Counted from the stretch's first letter, positions 35,962 through 43,631 are shown. The stretch: 64,000 bases of DNA from Terriglobus albidus (GCF_008000815.1 NZ_CP042806.1:5394001-5458000); one strand, 5' to 3'. Made by a program: numbers and translations. Notes: a model not told the origin generated them from the letters alone.

Positions 35962-35991
35962 GAAGACTCGCTATCTGGTCTGCGAGTCTTC
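35962..35991 (-). promoter_or_regulatory. intergenic hairpin between precursor and MNIO genes
   Basis: GAAGACTCGC (35962-35971) pairs perfectly with GCGAGTCTTC (35982-35991) around a 10-base loop. There is no T-run after it. It could lower read-through or stabilise the upstream message, so that the precursor is made in excess over its enzyme. Confidence 0.5.
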
Positions 35992-36005
35992 ACCGGCTTG
36001 CCGCT

Positions 36006-36299
36006 CTAGCTCTTCGGCTTGGAACCGTCGGTGGCGCAGTCGCCCTTGCCCTTGCAGGAGTTCTTGCCGGGGTTCTTACCGCCGCCCTGGCCTTTACAGT
36101 CGTTCTTGCCTTTGCAGGAGTGCTTGGGCAGCTTCTGATCGTCCTGTGCCGTCATCGCAACACCTGCTGCGATGGCAGCGCCGGACACGCTGGCCTCGTG
36201 GCCAGATACGGGCTGTGCGTTCAAACGAGCCGTGGTGCCGCTCAGCAGGCCGGCGAAGGCTGCTGCAAGTGCGAGATTGCTTGCCGTCTTGTGATTCAT
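36006..36299 (-). CDS. bufferin-like secreted RiPP precursor peptide
   Basis: 97 residues. A signal-type N-terminus (NLALAAAFAGLLSGTTARLNAQ) is followed by a small hydrophobic stretch and a Lys/Gly-rich C-terminus with four cysteines at 62, 68, 82 and 88. They form two repeats, CKGKNDC and CKGKGDC, 20 residues apart, each preceded by Ser (HSC, NSC). Precursors encoded beside DUF692/DUF2063 pairs have this build: exported, with Cys in short K/G repeats that the MNIO modifies to bind copper. The start has AAAGGA at 7 bases. An ECF-type promoter lies at 36388-36416. First gene of the peptide-MNIO-HvfC unit. Modification and metal are inferred. Confidence 0.85.
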   Translation of the reverse strand: MNHKTASNLALAAAFAGLLSGTTARLNAQPVSGHEASVSGAAIAAGVAMTAQDDQKLPKHSCKGKNDCKGQGGGKNPGKNSCKGKGDCATDGSKPKS

Positions 36300-36387
36300 G
36301 GTGAAGTTCCTTTCAAGATAAGCACCAGGCTCTGCCTGTGCGGAGGGGATGGGCTCAGGATGCTGTCAGTTTTCCCTTGCCGCTTGG

Positions 36388-36416
36388 TTTGAGACTCCGC
36401 AATGCATTTGGTTACA
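36388..36416 (-). promoter_or_regulatory. ECF-type promoter of the precursor-MNIO operon
   Basis: On the minus strand TGTAACC (36410-36416) is followed after exactly 15 bases by TCTCAAA (36388-36394), about 90 bases before the precursor ATG. The same pair with the same spacing precedes the DoxX-sigma-antisigma operon (37285-37313). The -35 AAC core is typical of ECF sigma promoters. Confidence 0.7.
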
Positions 36417-36437
36417 AGCGGCGGAAGATTTTTTTAT

Positions 36438-37217
36438 TTACTTAACATCGAGAGCCACACTCGTCGCTCCGAGGATCTCTTCCTGATGCGGAACCTGCGC
36501 CAGCAGTACCAGGTGCTGCGCACCATGCGCCAGATGCAGGCTCGAAGGAAGCGCCAGGCGCACGCTCTGTTCACCGTCATTACGAACCGTCGCCACGGTC
36601 GTCATCAGCCGCGCCACTGAAACATGTGTGAGCGAGCGCCCTGAGTTCTCCCCGCGAAGCACACTGGAGCGGTCTGTGTCATCAGTGATTACCGCAACGA
36701 TCTCCACCGGCTTCGCCTTTTCCGAGCCCTGCACCAGCCCTTGCACGGCAAACTTCAGATCGATCGTCTGCGGTTGCACATTCGCAGACGAGATCGTGAC
36801 CTCTACCGACTTCTTTGCCACCTCACGATGCAGCGCATCCTGCAGGGCACGGCTATCGCTGCCAAGTAACTGAACGCGACCGTTCAACACCGCCTGGGGC
36901 GTATATGGCTGCCCATCGGCCAGGCGCGCGGCGTATTTCTCCTGGCGCGCCGTAAAGGTCTCCGCGGAGTACGGGTCCTTCCATCCCAGGCTGTTCCAGT
37001 AGGTCACATGTTCGCTGATGCCGATCACCAGTTGGCCATCCTGTGTCGTCCGTCCATGGACCTGCTGCAGCAGTACATCCGCCTGAGGACAGCTGGAGCA
37101 TCCCTCTGAGGTAAACAGCTCCAGCACCGCAACCTTCTGATTCTGGGGTGGGACGGTTGCCGCATAGCCGCGCAATGAAAGGAAAGCGGCAGCGGCGAGA
37201 AAGATTCGAGCGTACAT
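36438..37217 (-). CDS. secreted DUF1223 thioredoxin-like protein
   Basis: 259 residues from the ATG at 37217, which has GGAGGTG at 6 bases; the ATG at 37232 is less likely. The signal peptide is MYARIFLAAAAFLSLRGYA. The family block VAVLELFTSEGCSSCPQADVLLQQV carries a CSSC redox-type motif near residue 40. It is followed by VIGISEHVTYWNSLGWKDPYSAETFTARQEKYAARL and TPQAVLNGR, all usual in DUF1223. Probably a periplasmic disulfide or metal-handling protein. It lies between the precursor gene and the DoxX operon, consistent with membership of the same stress locus. Confidence 0.9.
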   Translation of the reverse strand: MYARIFLAAAAFLSLRGYAATVPPQNQKVAVLELFTSEGCSSCPQADVLLQQVHGRTTQDGQLVIGISEHVTYWNSLGWKDPYSAETFTARQEKYAARLADGQPYTPQAVLNGRVQLLGSDSRALQDALHREVAKKSVEVTISSANVQPQTIDLKFAVQGLVQGSEKAKPVEIVAVITDDTDRSSVLRGENSGRSLTHVSVARLMTTVATVRNDGEQSVRLALPSSLHLAHGAQHLVLLAQVPHQEEILGATSVALDVK

Positions 37218-37242
37218 AAACAACACCTCCATCAGGCGTCTA

Positions 37243-37272
37243 TCTGATGCCCGTCGCGGCAGGAACGTTACA
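37243..37272 (-). promoter_or_regulatory. possible ECF-type promoter of the DUF1223 gene
   Basis: TGTAACG (37266-37272, minus strand) matches six of seven bases of the -35 motif found at the other two promoters of the locus. The -10 at the same distance reads GCATCAG (or CATCAGA with one more base) and is a poor match to TCTC. Control by the same sigma factor is therefore only possible. Confidence 0.3.
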
Positions 37273-37284
37273 AATCACGCCGGC

Positions 37285-37313
37285 TGTAACCTTTTGCGCT
37301 GTGCTCTCTCTAA
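37285..37313 (+). promoter_or_regulatory. ECF-type promoter of the DoxX-sigma-antisigma operon
   Basis: TGTAACC (37285-37291), 15 bases, then TCTCTAA (37307-37313), about 48 bases before the DoxX ATG. It is identical in -35, spacing and the first four -10 bases to the precursor promoter at 36388-36416. The presence of the sigma gene in this operon implies positive autoregulation. Confidence 0.7.
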
Positions 37314-37361
37314 CGGTGCGGAAAGGGCGGGCGGAATGACCTGCCTCCCACAGGATGGTTC

Positions 37362-37823
37362 ATGGAACCGCTACTTCGTCTCTATCGCAACGCCGCCGGT
37401 GCGCTCTCCAGGCTGCAGTCCCCCATGTTGCTGGCCGTCCGCCTGTACTGGGGCTATCAGTTCGCGCAGACCGGCTGGGGCAAACTCCACCATCTTGCGC
37501 GCATTACCGACTTCTTTACCAGCCTGGGCATCCCCTTCCCCGGTCTGAATGCGCACTTTGTCGCCGGCCTGGAGTTCGCCGGCGGCATTCTGCTGATGCT
37601 TGGCTTGATGTCACGGCCGGTTGCTTTGCTTCTCGCCGGCAACATGTTCGTTGCATACTTGACTGCGGACCGTGAAGCGCTGCTGGCCATCTTCTCCGAT
37701 CCCGGCAAGTTCTACGTCGCCGATCCGTACACGTTTCTCTTCGCCTCCGTCATGGTGCTGATCTTCGGCCCGGGATGGTTCGCGATCGACACTATCATTC
37801 GCAGGAGGCTTGCGAGGCAGTAG
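37362..37823 (+). CDS. DoxX family membrane protein
   Basis: 153 residues; the ATG at 37362 has AGGA at 8 bases. Four hydrophobic segments (about 20-38, 60-80, 83-101, 120-140) with the DoxX pattern LLAVRLYWGYQFAQTGWGKLHHL...FFTSLGIPFPGLNAHFVAGLEFAGGILLMLGLMSRPVALLLAGNMFVAY. DoxX proteins (HvfD/BufD type) are frequent partners of DUF692 peptide systems, where they may move electrons or quinol-linked substrates in the membrane. It is first in an operon with the sigma factor, whose ATG comes 2 bases after this stop. Confidence 0.92.
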   Translation: MEPLLRLYRNAAGALSRLQSPMLLAVRLYWGYQFAQTGWGKLHHLARITDFFTSLGIPFPGLNAHFVAGLEFAGGILLMLGLMSRPVALLLAGNMFVAYLTADREALLAIFSDPGKFYVADPYTFLFASVMVLIFGPGWFAIDTIIRRRLARQ

Positions 37824-37825
37824 CG

Positions 37826-38449
37826 ATGACGCTCCAGGAACAGCAGGGAGAAGCCGAGCTCATCGCCGCCATTCTGGCCGGCGAGACGCAGCTCTACCAT
37901 GATCTGATCCGCCCCTATGAGCGGCCGGTCTATCTGCTGGCGCTCTCGTATGTGAAGAACGAGACCGATGCCGAAGATGTCGCACAGGAAGCCTTCCTCA
38001 AGGCCTTCCGGCATCTCTCGTCCTTTCGGTCTGACGCCAAATTCAGCACCTGGCTCATCAGCATTGCCCTGAATGAGGCTCGCGGACGCCTTCGCCGCCA
38101 GACCGCATCCCGTACCGAATCCCTGGACAAAGATCCTGACGAAGAGGGCGCCGTCTCCCCCGCCCTGTTGCGTGACTGGCGCGAGATCCCTTCCGAGGCA
38201 GTCGAGCGCGGCGAGATCCGCGATCTGCTGCGGAAAGCCGTCGAGACTCTTCCGGAGATCTATCGCGAAGTATTTCTTCTGCGGGACGTGGAGGAGCTTA
38301 ATATCAATGAAACCGCGGAGGCCCTGAACATCAGCGTCTCTGCCGTGAAGGTCAGGCTGCACCGCGCTCGGCTGATGCTGCAGAAGTATCTGGCGCCGCA
38401 GTTGAAGTCGGTAACGAAGCCGAAAAGGAGGTGGTTCGCGTGGTCATAG
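37826..38449 (+). CDS. ECF (RpoE-type) sigma factor
   Basis: 207 residues from the ATG at 37826. Region 2 (about 22-90) reads DLIRPYERPVYLLALSYVKNETDAEDVAQEAFLKAFRHLSSFRSDAKFSTWLISIALNEARGRLRR. Region 4 (about 140-190) reads LPEIYREVFLLRDVEELNINETAEALNISVSAVKVRLHRARLMLQKYL. It should direct RNA polymerase to the TGTAACC-N15-TCTC promoters of this locus. It overlaps the anti-sigma gene by 10 bases, as usual for such pairs. The frame also runs open upstream into the DoxX gene, but that extension is not used. Confidence 0.95.
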   Translation: MTLQEQQGEAELIAAILAGETQLYHDLIRPYERPVYLLALSYVKNETDAEDVAQEAFLKAFRHLSSFRSDAKFSTWLISIALNEARGRLRRQTASRTESLDKDPDEEGAVSPALLRDWREIPSEAVERGEIRDLLRKAVETLPEIYREVFLLRDVEELNINETAEALNISVSAVKVRLHRARLMLQKYLAPQLKSVTKPKRRWFAWS

Positions 38450-38688
38450 AGTGCAAACACGTCTGGACCTACATCTCCGATTACCTTGATGGAACACTCT
38501 CAGAGGAGATCCGCGTGACCGTCCAGAAGCATCTCGAACACTGCGAGCTGTGCTCGGCGATTCTGGACTCGACGCGGAATATCCTTGTGCTTACGGCGGA
38601 TGACCGTGTCTTTGAGCTGCCGGTCGGCTTCAGCGAGCGTTTGCATCAGCGGCTGGAAGAAGAGCTCAAGCCGAAGAAGGGTTCGTGA
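38440..38688 (+). CDS. zinc-binding (zf-HC2 type) anti-sigma factor
   Basis: 82 residues from the GTG at 38440, with AGGAGG at 8-9 bases. The ZAS motif is H31-x3-C35-x2-C38 (HLEHCELC), with a further Cys5 and His7 near the start (ECKHVWTYISDYLDG). There is no membrane segment, so this is a soluble cytoplasmic anti-sigma factor. Such proteins release their sigma factor when thiols are oxidised or metal displaces zinc. That fits induction of a copper-type peptide system, but the signal is inferred. Confidence 0.92.
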   Translation: MVIECKHVWTYISDYLDGTLSEEIRVTVQKHLEHCELCSAILDSTRNILVLTADDRVFELPVGFSERLHQRLEEELKPKKGS

Positions 38689-38702
38689 GGACGACGGTCT
38701 TT

Positions 38703-38876
38703 TTGTTTGTCATTTCGTAGCGATAGCGGAGAAATCTGCTTTTAGCAGCTGTACCTCAGCGGCTAAAGCCGCGGGTTTTTGCGAGCCTGTACGGGACGGC
38801 TGAAGCCGTCCCCTTAAGCAAACCATTCGCGCTCCCGCGCGAACTTCCCACATAAGCTTCGCGTATGTGGGGCACC
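38703..38876. repeat. mixed palindromic repeat modules
   Basis: In order: ttgtttgtcatttcgtagcg module (38703-38742), CAGCGGCTAAAGCCGC and GGGACGGCTGAAGCCGTCCC hairpins (38756-38815), and a solo end of the MITE-like family, cccacataagcttcgcgtat... (38847-38876). They separate the anti-sigma gene from a convergent membrane-protein gene; the rest of the 285-base gap is featureless. Confidence 0.78.
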
Positions 38877-38973
38877 CGGCCGGTGGCTCACGACGAGCGG
38901 ATAACGACACCATTCAACAATTCAACCATTCAACTATCGGAGCCGAAGGCTCCGCCTAAACTAGCAACTATTT

Positions 38974-39393
38974 CTACGGTACGTGGTGAATGATGTGGTG
39001 CGTTGCTGCTTCTGCCGTCACCAGCAGTAGCGTCAGCACGGCCAGCGTGATCTGGAACCTTTCCGACCATAGCGTCTTCGAGGTGGGCGGCGTGATACGC
39101 CACTGCGAGGCCGGCCGGTTGCGCAGCGATCTGATCCTCCAGATCACGTAGAGATTTACGAGCGAACCAACAACCGCGACGATCATCATCGGGATGCGGA
39201 TTGCGTCCTGGTGAAAGCCCGATGCCGGACGATGTACTCCAGCCGCGGCGGCCAGGGCACTGAGGCCGATCACCACACGCACTCCGCTGATGGCCATCAC
39301 TGCCGTACATGCACTCTGCAGCACAATGAAGCCAAAGCTGGTCAACGTTACCAGCCAGTTCGGTTTCGCCTGCTTTTCCGTCTCAACCGCCAC
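38974..39393 (-). CDS. hypothetical integral membrane protein
   Basis: 139 residues from a GTG at 39393, which has CCGGAGGG just upstream. A longer open frame exists but runs antisense-frame through the beta-lactamase gene and is rejected. It has about four hydrophobic stretches (15-35, 38-52, 67-85, 112-128) and ends ATHHIIHHVP, a His-rich tail. No family recognised. It follows the serine hydrolase gene on the same strand after 47 bases and may share its transcript. Confidence 0.65.
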   Translation of the reverse strand: MAVETEKQAKPNWLVTLTSFGFIVLQSACTAVMAISGVRVVIGLSALAAAAGVHRPASGFHQDAIRIPMMIVAVVGSLVNLYVIWRIRSLRNRPASQWRITPPTSKTLWSERFQITLAVLTLLLVTAEAATHHIIHHVP

Positions 39394-39440
39394 ACGTCCC
39401 TCCGGCCTCTTTATCGTACCCGTAAGGCAGACATGAAGGC

Positions 39441-40685
39441 CTAACGTCTGCGGTGGCGAGGCGCCGGCTTGACCACGTGGTGTACTGCTTTCTTTACAAA
39501 AACAGGCCGCGGCGGAGGAGGCGGCAAGGGCGGCAGGCCTGCCATTGCGAGCAGCAGATCGTTCGCGCCATAGAAGAGATTGAAGCCCGTTCCTACCGGA
39601 CCATCGGTTGCGGCAAGAAATACAGCGGTATGGTGCGCCTGGTTGATGGCGATGTAGTTCCGAAAGCCCGCGCCACCGCCGGTCTTCTGGACAATGTGCG
39701 AGGGATCGTCGGGAGGAAGAAGATGAATCCATCCCAGTCCCACTCCGCTGGGTATACCGGCATGGTCCAGACCGACCTGGTGGGCCAGTTTCTCCGGTGG
39801 GAAGTAGACATCCTGCGCGACCTTGTCCTGCACCGGCATGCCGTTCTCTCCGCGATGCAGCAGATACTTCAGCCAGATCGCCATATCGGTTGCCGTGGAG
39901 TAAAGACCGGAACTGCCCGCGGTATTCTCCGTCACGGTGCATGGACCTTCATCATGCCCACTGACCAGCAGCTTGCTGCACTGGGCATCGGTCGGGAAAA
40001 AGGTCGTGTTGCCCATGTGCAGCGGGTTGAGTGTACGTTCTGCCAGCAGCGCGGCGTACTGCTTATGTGTCGCGGATGACAGTGCGTCGCTCAACAGATC
40101 GAAGCCGACGTTCGAGTAAAGCGCTGACGAACCAGGAGCATTGTGCAGCCGCTGCTTCGGCAGCCAACGCCAGCGGGTCTTGTAATCCGGATAGGTAAAG
40201 TGCGGCGTATGCGGTGGAGCCCCGGCGATCTCCCGCGAAAGCCCGGCCGTGTGCGTCGCCAGATCCACCAGCGTGATGGGTGAGTCGCCGCGCGTCGGCA
40301 CGACGATCCGCTTCGGAGAATACTGCTGCAGCGGATCGTCCAGACGGACGACTCGATCGGTGGCAAGCTTGCTGAGCACATCTGTCGTGAAGATCTTCGT
40401 CAGCGAGCAGAGCCGCAGCACTGAATCCTGCGAGGGGAGCTGATGCGACCCCGGAGCGGTCTCCCCATAGCCGTGAAAAAAGACCTGGTCGTCACGCACC
40501 ACCACCAGCACCATGCCTACGGAACCGGAGAGAACGAACAGGTCCTGGCCCATCTCTTCAGCGGTCTGAAGGGCGGGTAACGCCGGCGACGCGGCCGCGG
40601 CTTTTGCCGAGGCAGCAGGAACACCGCAGAGAGACAACAAGGCAGGCAGCAGATACCACAGACGTGCGCGACGCATGATTTCCAT
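39441..40685 (-). CDS. class C beta-lactamase-like serine hydrolase
   Basis: 414 residues with a signal peptide (MRRARLWYLLPALLSLCGVPAASA). Active-site motifs of the beta-lactamase/transpeptidase fold are visible: S-x-x-K as CSLTK near 93, Y-x-N as ALYSNVGF near 188, and KTG as VQKTGGGAGF near 340. The C-terminus is Pro- and basic-rich (PPPPPPRPVFVKKAVHHVVKPAPRHRRR). Probably periplasmic: a peptidase, esterase or beta-lactamase acting on peptidoglycan-like or small substrates. The start could be 40685 or 40676. Confidence 0.9.
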   Translation of the reverse strand: MEIMRRARLWYLLPALLSLCGVPAASAKAAAASPALPALQTAEEMGQDLFVLSGSVGMVLVVVRDDQVFFHGYGETAPGSHQLPSQDSVLRLCSLTKIFTTDVLSKLATDRVVRLDDPLQQYSPKRIVVPTRGDSPITLVDLATHTAGLSREIAGAPPHTPHFTYPDYKTRWRWLPKQRLHNAPGSSALYSNVGFDLLSDALSSATHKQYAALLAERTLNPLHMGNTTFFPTDAQCSKLLVSGHDEGPCTVTENTAGSSGLYSTATDMAIWLKYLLHRGENGMPVQDKVAQDVYFPPEKLAHQVGLDHAGIPSGVGLGWIHLLPPDDPSHIVQKTGGGAGFRNYIAINQAHHTAVFLAATDGPVGTGFNLFYGANDLLLAMAGLPPLPPPPPRPVFVKKAVHHVVKPAPRHRRR

Positions 40686-40863
40686 CTAATCCGCAGATTA
40701 CAAAAACGGCGCGCCCTGCGGTGCGGAAAACTGTGGTGTTTTCGGGGATGTCTCCAGCGAGATACCGTATAATGCCGCGCATCCGGGCGCAGACTATCTC
40801 CGCAACTCTTTATCCCCTAAAGGGTTATCTGACACTATACTGGGCGCGAGGAGCACGAAACCC

Positions 40864-42795
40864 TTGTTGAGTCAGACTGAAGGTTCCTCGAAGAGCGAAA
40901 TTCCATGGCCATTTGCCGATGGCGTCATGGCAGAGGCGATTCGCGCCTTTGACTGGCCCTCCACCGAGCTTGGGTCCATCGACACCTGGCCGGCCGGCCT
41001 TCTCTTCGCCATCGACATGATGTTGGGCTGTGCCTTCCCGGCAACGCTGCAGTGGGGACGCAACCTCATCCTGTTCTATAACGACGCGTATATTCCCCTG
41101 ATCGGCACGCATCATCCACATGCCCTGGGACAACGGCTGCTGTCGAGCTTTCCCGAGATCGCCGCAATCTATCCACCGTTTGCTCAGCGTGTGTGGAACG
41201 GAGAACGCATTGTGCTGGAAGACCAGCTCTTCCACTACACCCGCAACGACGTCCCCGAAGATCGGTGGTTCAATCTTTCTTACAGTCCTGTCCATGATCG
41301 CGATGGAAGTGTCAGCGGCATCCTTGCCGTCGGTCTGGATACGACTGCGAAGGTTCTGGCGGAGCTGGAGCGCTCCACAGCCGATACGCGCCTGAAGCGC
41401 GTTCTCGAGACCGATGCCGTCGGCGTGATCTTCTTCGACTACACCGGGACCGTCGTCGACGCTAACGATGTCTTCCTTCGCATGGTCGGTTACTCCAGGG
41501 CCGAGATCGAAACCCGGACCGTCACCTGGCGCACCCTGACCCCTCCGGAATGGGTGAAGGTCAGCGAAGAGCAGATGCAGAAGTTCGAACAAACCGGACG
41601 CATCGGCCCCTACGAGAAGGAGTACACGCTGAAGGACGGCAGCCGGCGATGGATGCTCTTCACCGGACGCGATCTTGGCGGCGACCGGATCGTTGAATAT
41701 GCCATCGATATCACTCGCCGCAAAGAAGCCGAAGCCACCTCCAAAGCCATGGAAGAACGCTTCCGTGCGCTGGTCGAGGCAAGTTCCGACGTGGTCTATC
41801 GCATGAGCCCCGACTGGAAGGAGATGCGGCAGCTCCAGGGACGGGACTTTCTTGCCAACACCACGGAACCGGAGAGAACCTGGCTGGAGAAGTACATCCA
41901 TCCGGAGGACCAGGCCTTCGTCTGGGCAACGATTCAGGACGCCATCGAAAACCAGAAGACCTTCCAACTGGAGCATCGTGTCCTGCAGGCTGATGGAACT
42001 ATCGGTTGGACCTTCTCGCGCGCCGTCCCGCTGCGTAACAAAGATGGGGAGGTCATCGAATGGTTCGGCGCCGCCACCGACGTCAGTGCGCGTAAACGGG
42101 CTGAAGAGGCACTGCTCCGCAGCGAAAAGCTAGCAACACTCGGCCGTCTGGTGGCCTCGATCTCGCACGAGATCAACAACCCTCTCGAAGCGATGTCGAA
42201 CCTCATCTACCTGGCGCATCGCAGCGAAGGTCTTCCCGAGGAAGCCAGGGAGCTGCTGCAACTGGCCGATGCCGAGTTGAAGCGCATTGCGCACATCACC
42301 CGGCAGTCACTCGGCTTCTATCGTGAATCGAACGTTCCCGCCGACACCTCGGTGACGCAACTGCTGGAGTCGTCCATCGACCTGCTTCGCGGAAAGATCA
42401 ACACCCGGCACGCTGAGATTCATTGTCGGTGGCAGGACGACATCACCATCAAAGCCGTTGCCGGCGAGCTGCGACAGGTCTTCTCCAACCTGTTGGCGAA
42501 CTCTCTGGATGCTCTTGAAACAGGCGGACAGATCACCATCCGAGCAAAACGCTACCTCGGGAAAGACGGCGCCTATGTCAGGATCCTTTTCCTCGACAGC
42601 GGGCGCGGCATTCCCCTGGAGACACAGCACAAGATCTTCGATCCCTTCTTTAGTACGAAGGGCAACCTCGGCACTGGTCTTGGTCTGTGGGTGACCAAAC
42701 AGATTGTCGACAAGCACCACGGCTCCATCCGCGTGCGGAGTCGCAATCTGCCTCCAACGACCGGAACGGCTTTTCAGATCACGCTACCTGCGTGA
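40864..42795 (+). CDS. PAS-domain sensor histidine kinase
   Basis: 643 residues from a TTG at 40864, with GAGGAG at 10 bases; an ATG at 40927 is an alternative. It has a GAF/PAS-like N-terminal region (about 25-170), two PAS/PAC domains (about 178-290 and 300-425), and then a HisKA-type domain with SHEINNPLEAMSNL and the phospho-accepting H435. The HATPase domain shows LRQVFSNLLANSLDAL, LDSGRGIP, FDPFFSTKG and GTGLGLWVTKQI. No membrane segment, so it is cytoplasmic. No response regulator gene is adjacent, which makes it an orphan kinase. Confidence 0.93.
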   Translation: MLSQTEGSSKSEIPWPFADGVMAEAIRAFDWPSTELGSIDTWPAGLLFAIDMMLGCAFPATLQWGRNLILFYNDAYIPLIGTHHPHALGQRLLSSFPEIAAIYPPFAQRVWNGERIVLEDQLFHYTRNDVPEDRWFNLSYSPVHDRDGSVSGILAVGLDTTAKVLAELERSTADTRLKRVLETDAVGVIFFDYTGTVVDANDVFLRMVGYSRAEIETRTVTWRTLTPPEWVKVSEEQMQKFEQTGRIGPYEKEYTLKDGSRRWMLFTGRDLGGDRIVEYAIDITRRKEAEATSKAMEERFRALVEASSDVVYRMSPDWKEMRQLQGRDFLANTTEPERTWLEKYIHPEDQAFVWATIQDAIENQKTFQLEHRVLQADGTIGWTFSRAVPLRNKDGEVIEWFGAATDVSARKRAEEALLRSEKLATLGRLVASISHEINNPLEAMSNLIYLAHRSEGLPEEARELLQLADAELKRIAHITRQSLGFYRESNVPADTSVTQLLESSIDLLRGKINTRHAEIHCRWQDDITIKAVAGELRQVFSNLLANSLDALETGGQITIRAKRYLGKDGAYVRILFLDSGRGIPLETQHKIFDPFFSTKGNLGTGLGLWVTKQIVDKHHGSIRVRSRNLPPTTGTAFQITLPA

Positions 42796-42843
42796 GGTTT
42801 CTTCTCTTTCTCCCTCTCTGGCCTGGGTGTCCGAGAAAAACGA

Positions 42844-42872
42844 AAAGCCGGTCTGCATTGCAGACCGGCTTT
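42844..42872. terminator. bidirectional rho-independent terminator
   Basis: AAAGCCGGTCTGC (42844-42856) pairs perfectly with GCAGACCGGCTTT (42860-42872) around an ATT loop, with A-rich and T-rich flanks on both sides. It serves the converging histidine kinase and thioredoxin genes. Confidence 0.9.
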
Positions 42873-42884
42873 CTTCTTGCACTC

Positions 42885-43376
42885 CTACAGAAGAGACTGA
42901 ATCGTCTTCTCGAAGTCTTCCTTGTTGCCGAATCCCTGCTTTACCGCGCGGATCTTTCCGGTGCGATCGATCAGGTACGTGACTGGTAAGGCATCCGTAA
43001 TACCATACGCCGCAGCAGACTTCCCCTTGTTCACACCCATGGGATACGTGACCTTCAGTTTGCGGGCGACCGGGCCGGCGACCTTCCATCCACCTTCATC
43101 CATGGAGACGCCCAGGACTACAAATCCCTTGTCCTTATATTTCTGCGAAAACTCTTCGAACCACGGCATCTCGACTCGACACGGAGCACACCACGTCGCC
43201 CAGAAGTTGAGCAGAATCACCTTGCCCTTGTACTGCGACAAGTTGATGGTCTGCCCGGACTCCGAAGCGACCGAAAGTGCGGGAGCCACTTTGCCCACCG
43301 GCAAAGGGTCCGCAAAAAACGGCTGCGCGGAAGCGAACGTAAGTGCTGCGAGAACTGCCGAACGAAGGAGTTTCAT
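42885..43376 (-). CDS. TlpA-type exported thioredoxin-like protein
   Basis: 163 residues from the ATG at 43376. The signal peptide is MKLLRSAVLAALTFASAQPFFA. The AhpC/TSA-redoxin fold shows ALSVASESGQTINLSQYKGKVILLNFWATWCAPCRVEMPWFEEF, with the active-site WCAPC near residue 56, and PVTYLIDRTGKIRAVKQGF. It probably reduces or exchanges disulfides in the periplasm. No ribosome site; a TACAAT box lies only about 10 bases before the ATG, so the message may be nearly leaderless. Separated from the kinase gene by a strong terminator. Confidence 0.93.
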   Translation of the reverse strand: MKLLRSAVLAALTFASAQPFFADPLPVGKVAPALSVASESGQTINLSQYKGKVILLNFWATWCAPCRVEMPWFEEFSQKYKDKGFVVLGVSMDEGGWKVAGPVARKLKVTYPMGVNKGKSAAAYGITDALPVTYLIDRTGKIRAVKQGFGNKEDFEKTIQSLL

Positions 43377-43442
43377 CGTGTGTCTATTGTAGATGTCGTG
43401 GTGCGCGGCGTGTCTTTTGTTTGTCATTTCGGGGAGTCAGCC

Positions 43443-43617
43443 GGGTGCCCCACATACGCGAAGCTTATCTGGGAGTATCGAGCGTAAGCTCGATCCGTTT
43501 TGTTGTCATCTCGTAGTGAACCCGAAAAGTCCTTTTCTTTTTGATTCCTCACCAAGAGGATAAAAGCGGTCTCGCTTCGCGAGATGCCCACATAAGCTTC
43601 GCGTATGTGGGGCACCC
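43443..43617. repeat. MITE-like element with ~31-bp inverted ends, copy 2
   Basis: Left end gggtgccccacatacgcgaa... and an inverted right end ...ttcgcgtatgtggggcaccc, with one mismatch (ttatctggg for ttatgtggg). Internal TCGAGCGTAAGCTCGA and TCTCGCTTCGCGAGA palindromes. It is 175 bp and matches 34035-34213 in ends and layout. It lies downstream of RND system 3. Confidence 0.85.
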
Positions 43618-43631
43618 GATCCGTGGCTACT

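Noticed and set aside
38974-39942. Longer version (322 codons) of the membrane-protein gene
   Set aside because: The extra 183 residues overlap the serine hydrolase gene in another frame and have frameshadow composition; the GTG at 39393 has a ribosome site.
40825-41976. 383-codon minus-strand frame
   Set aside because: Antisense to the histidine kinase, which has complete PAS and kinase motifs.
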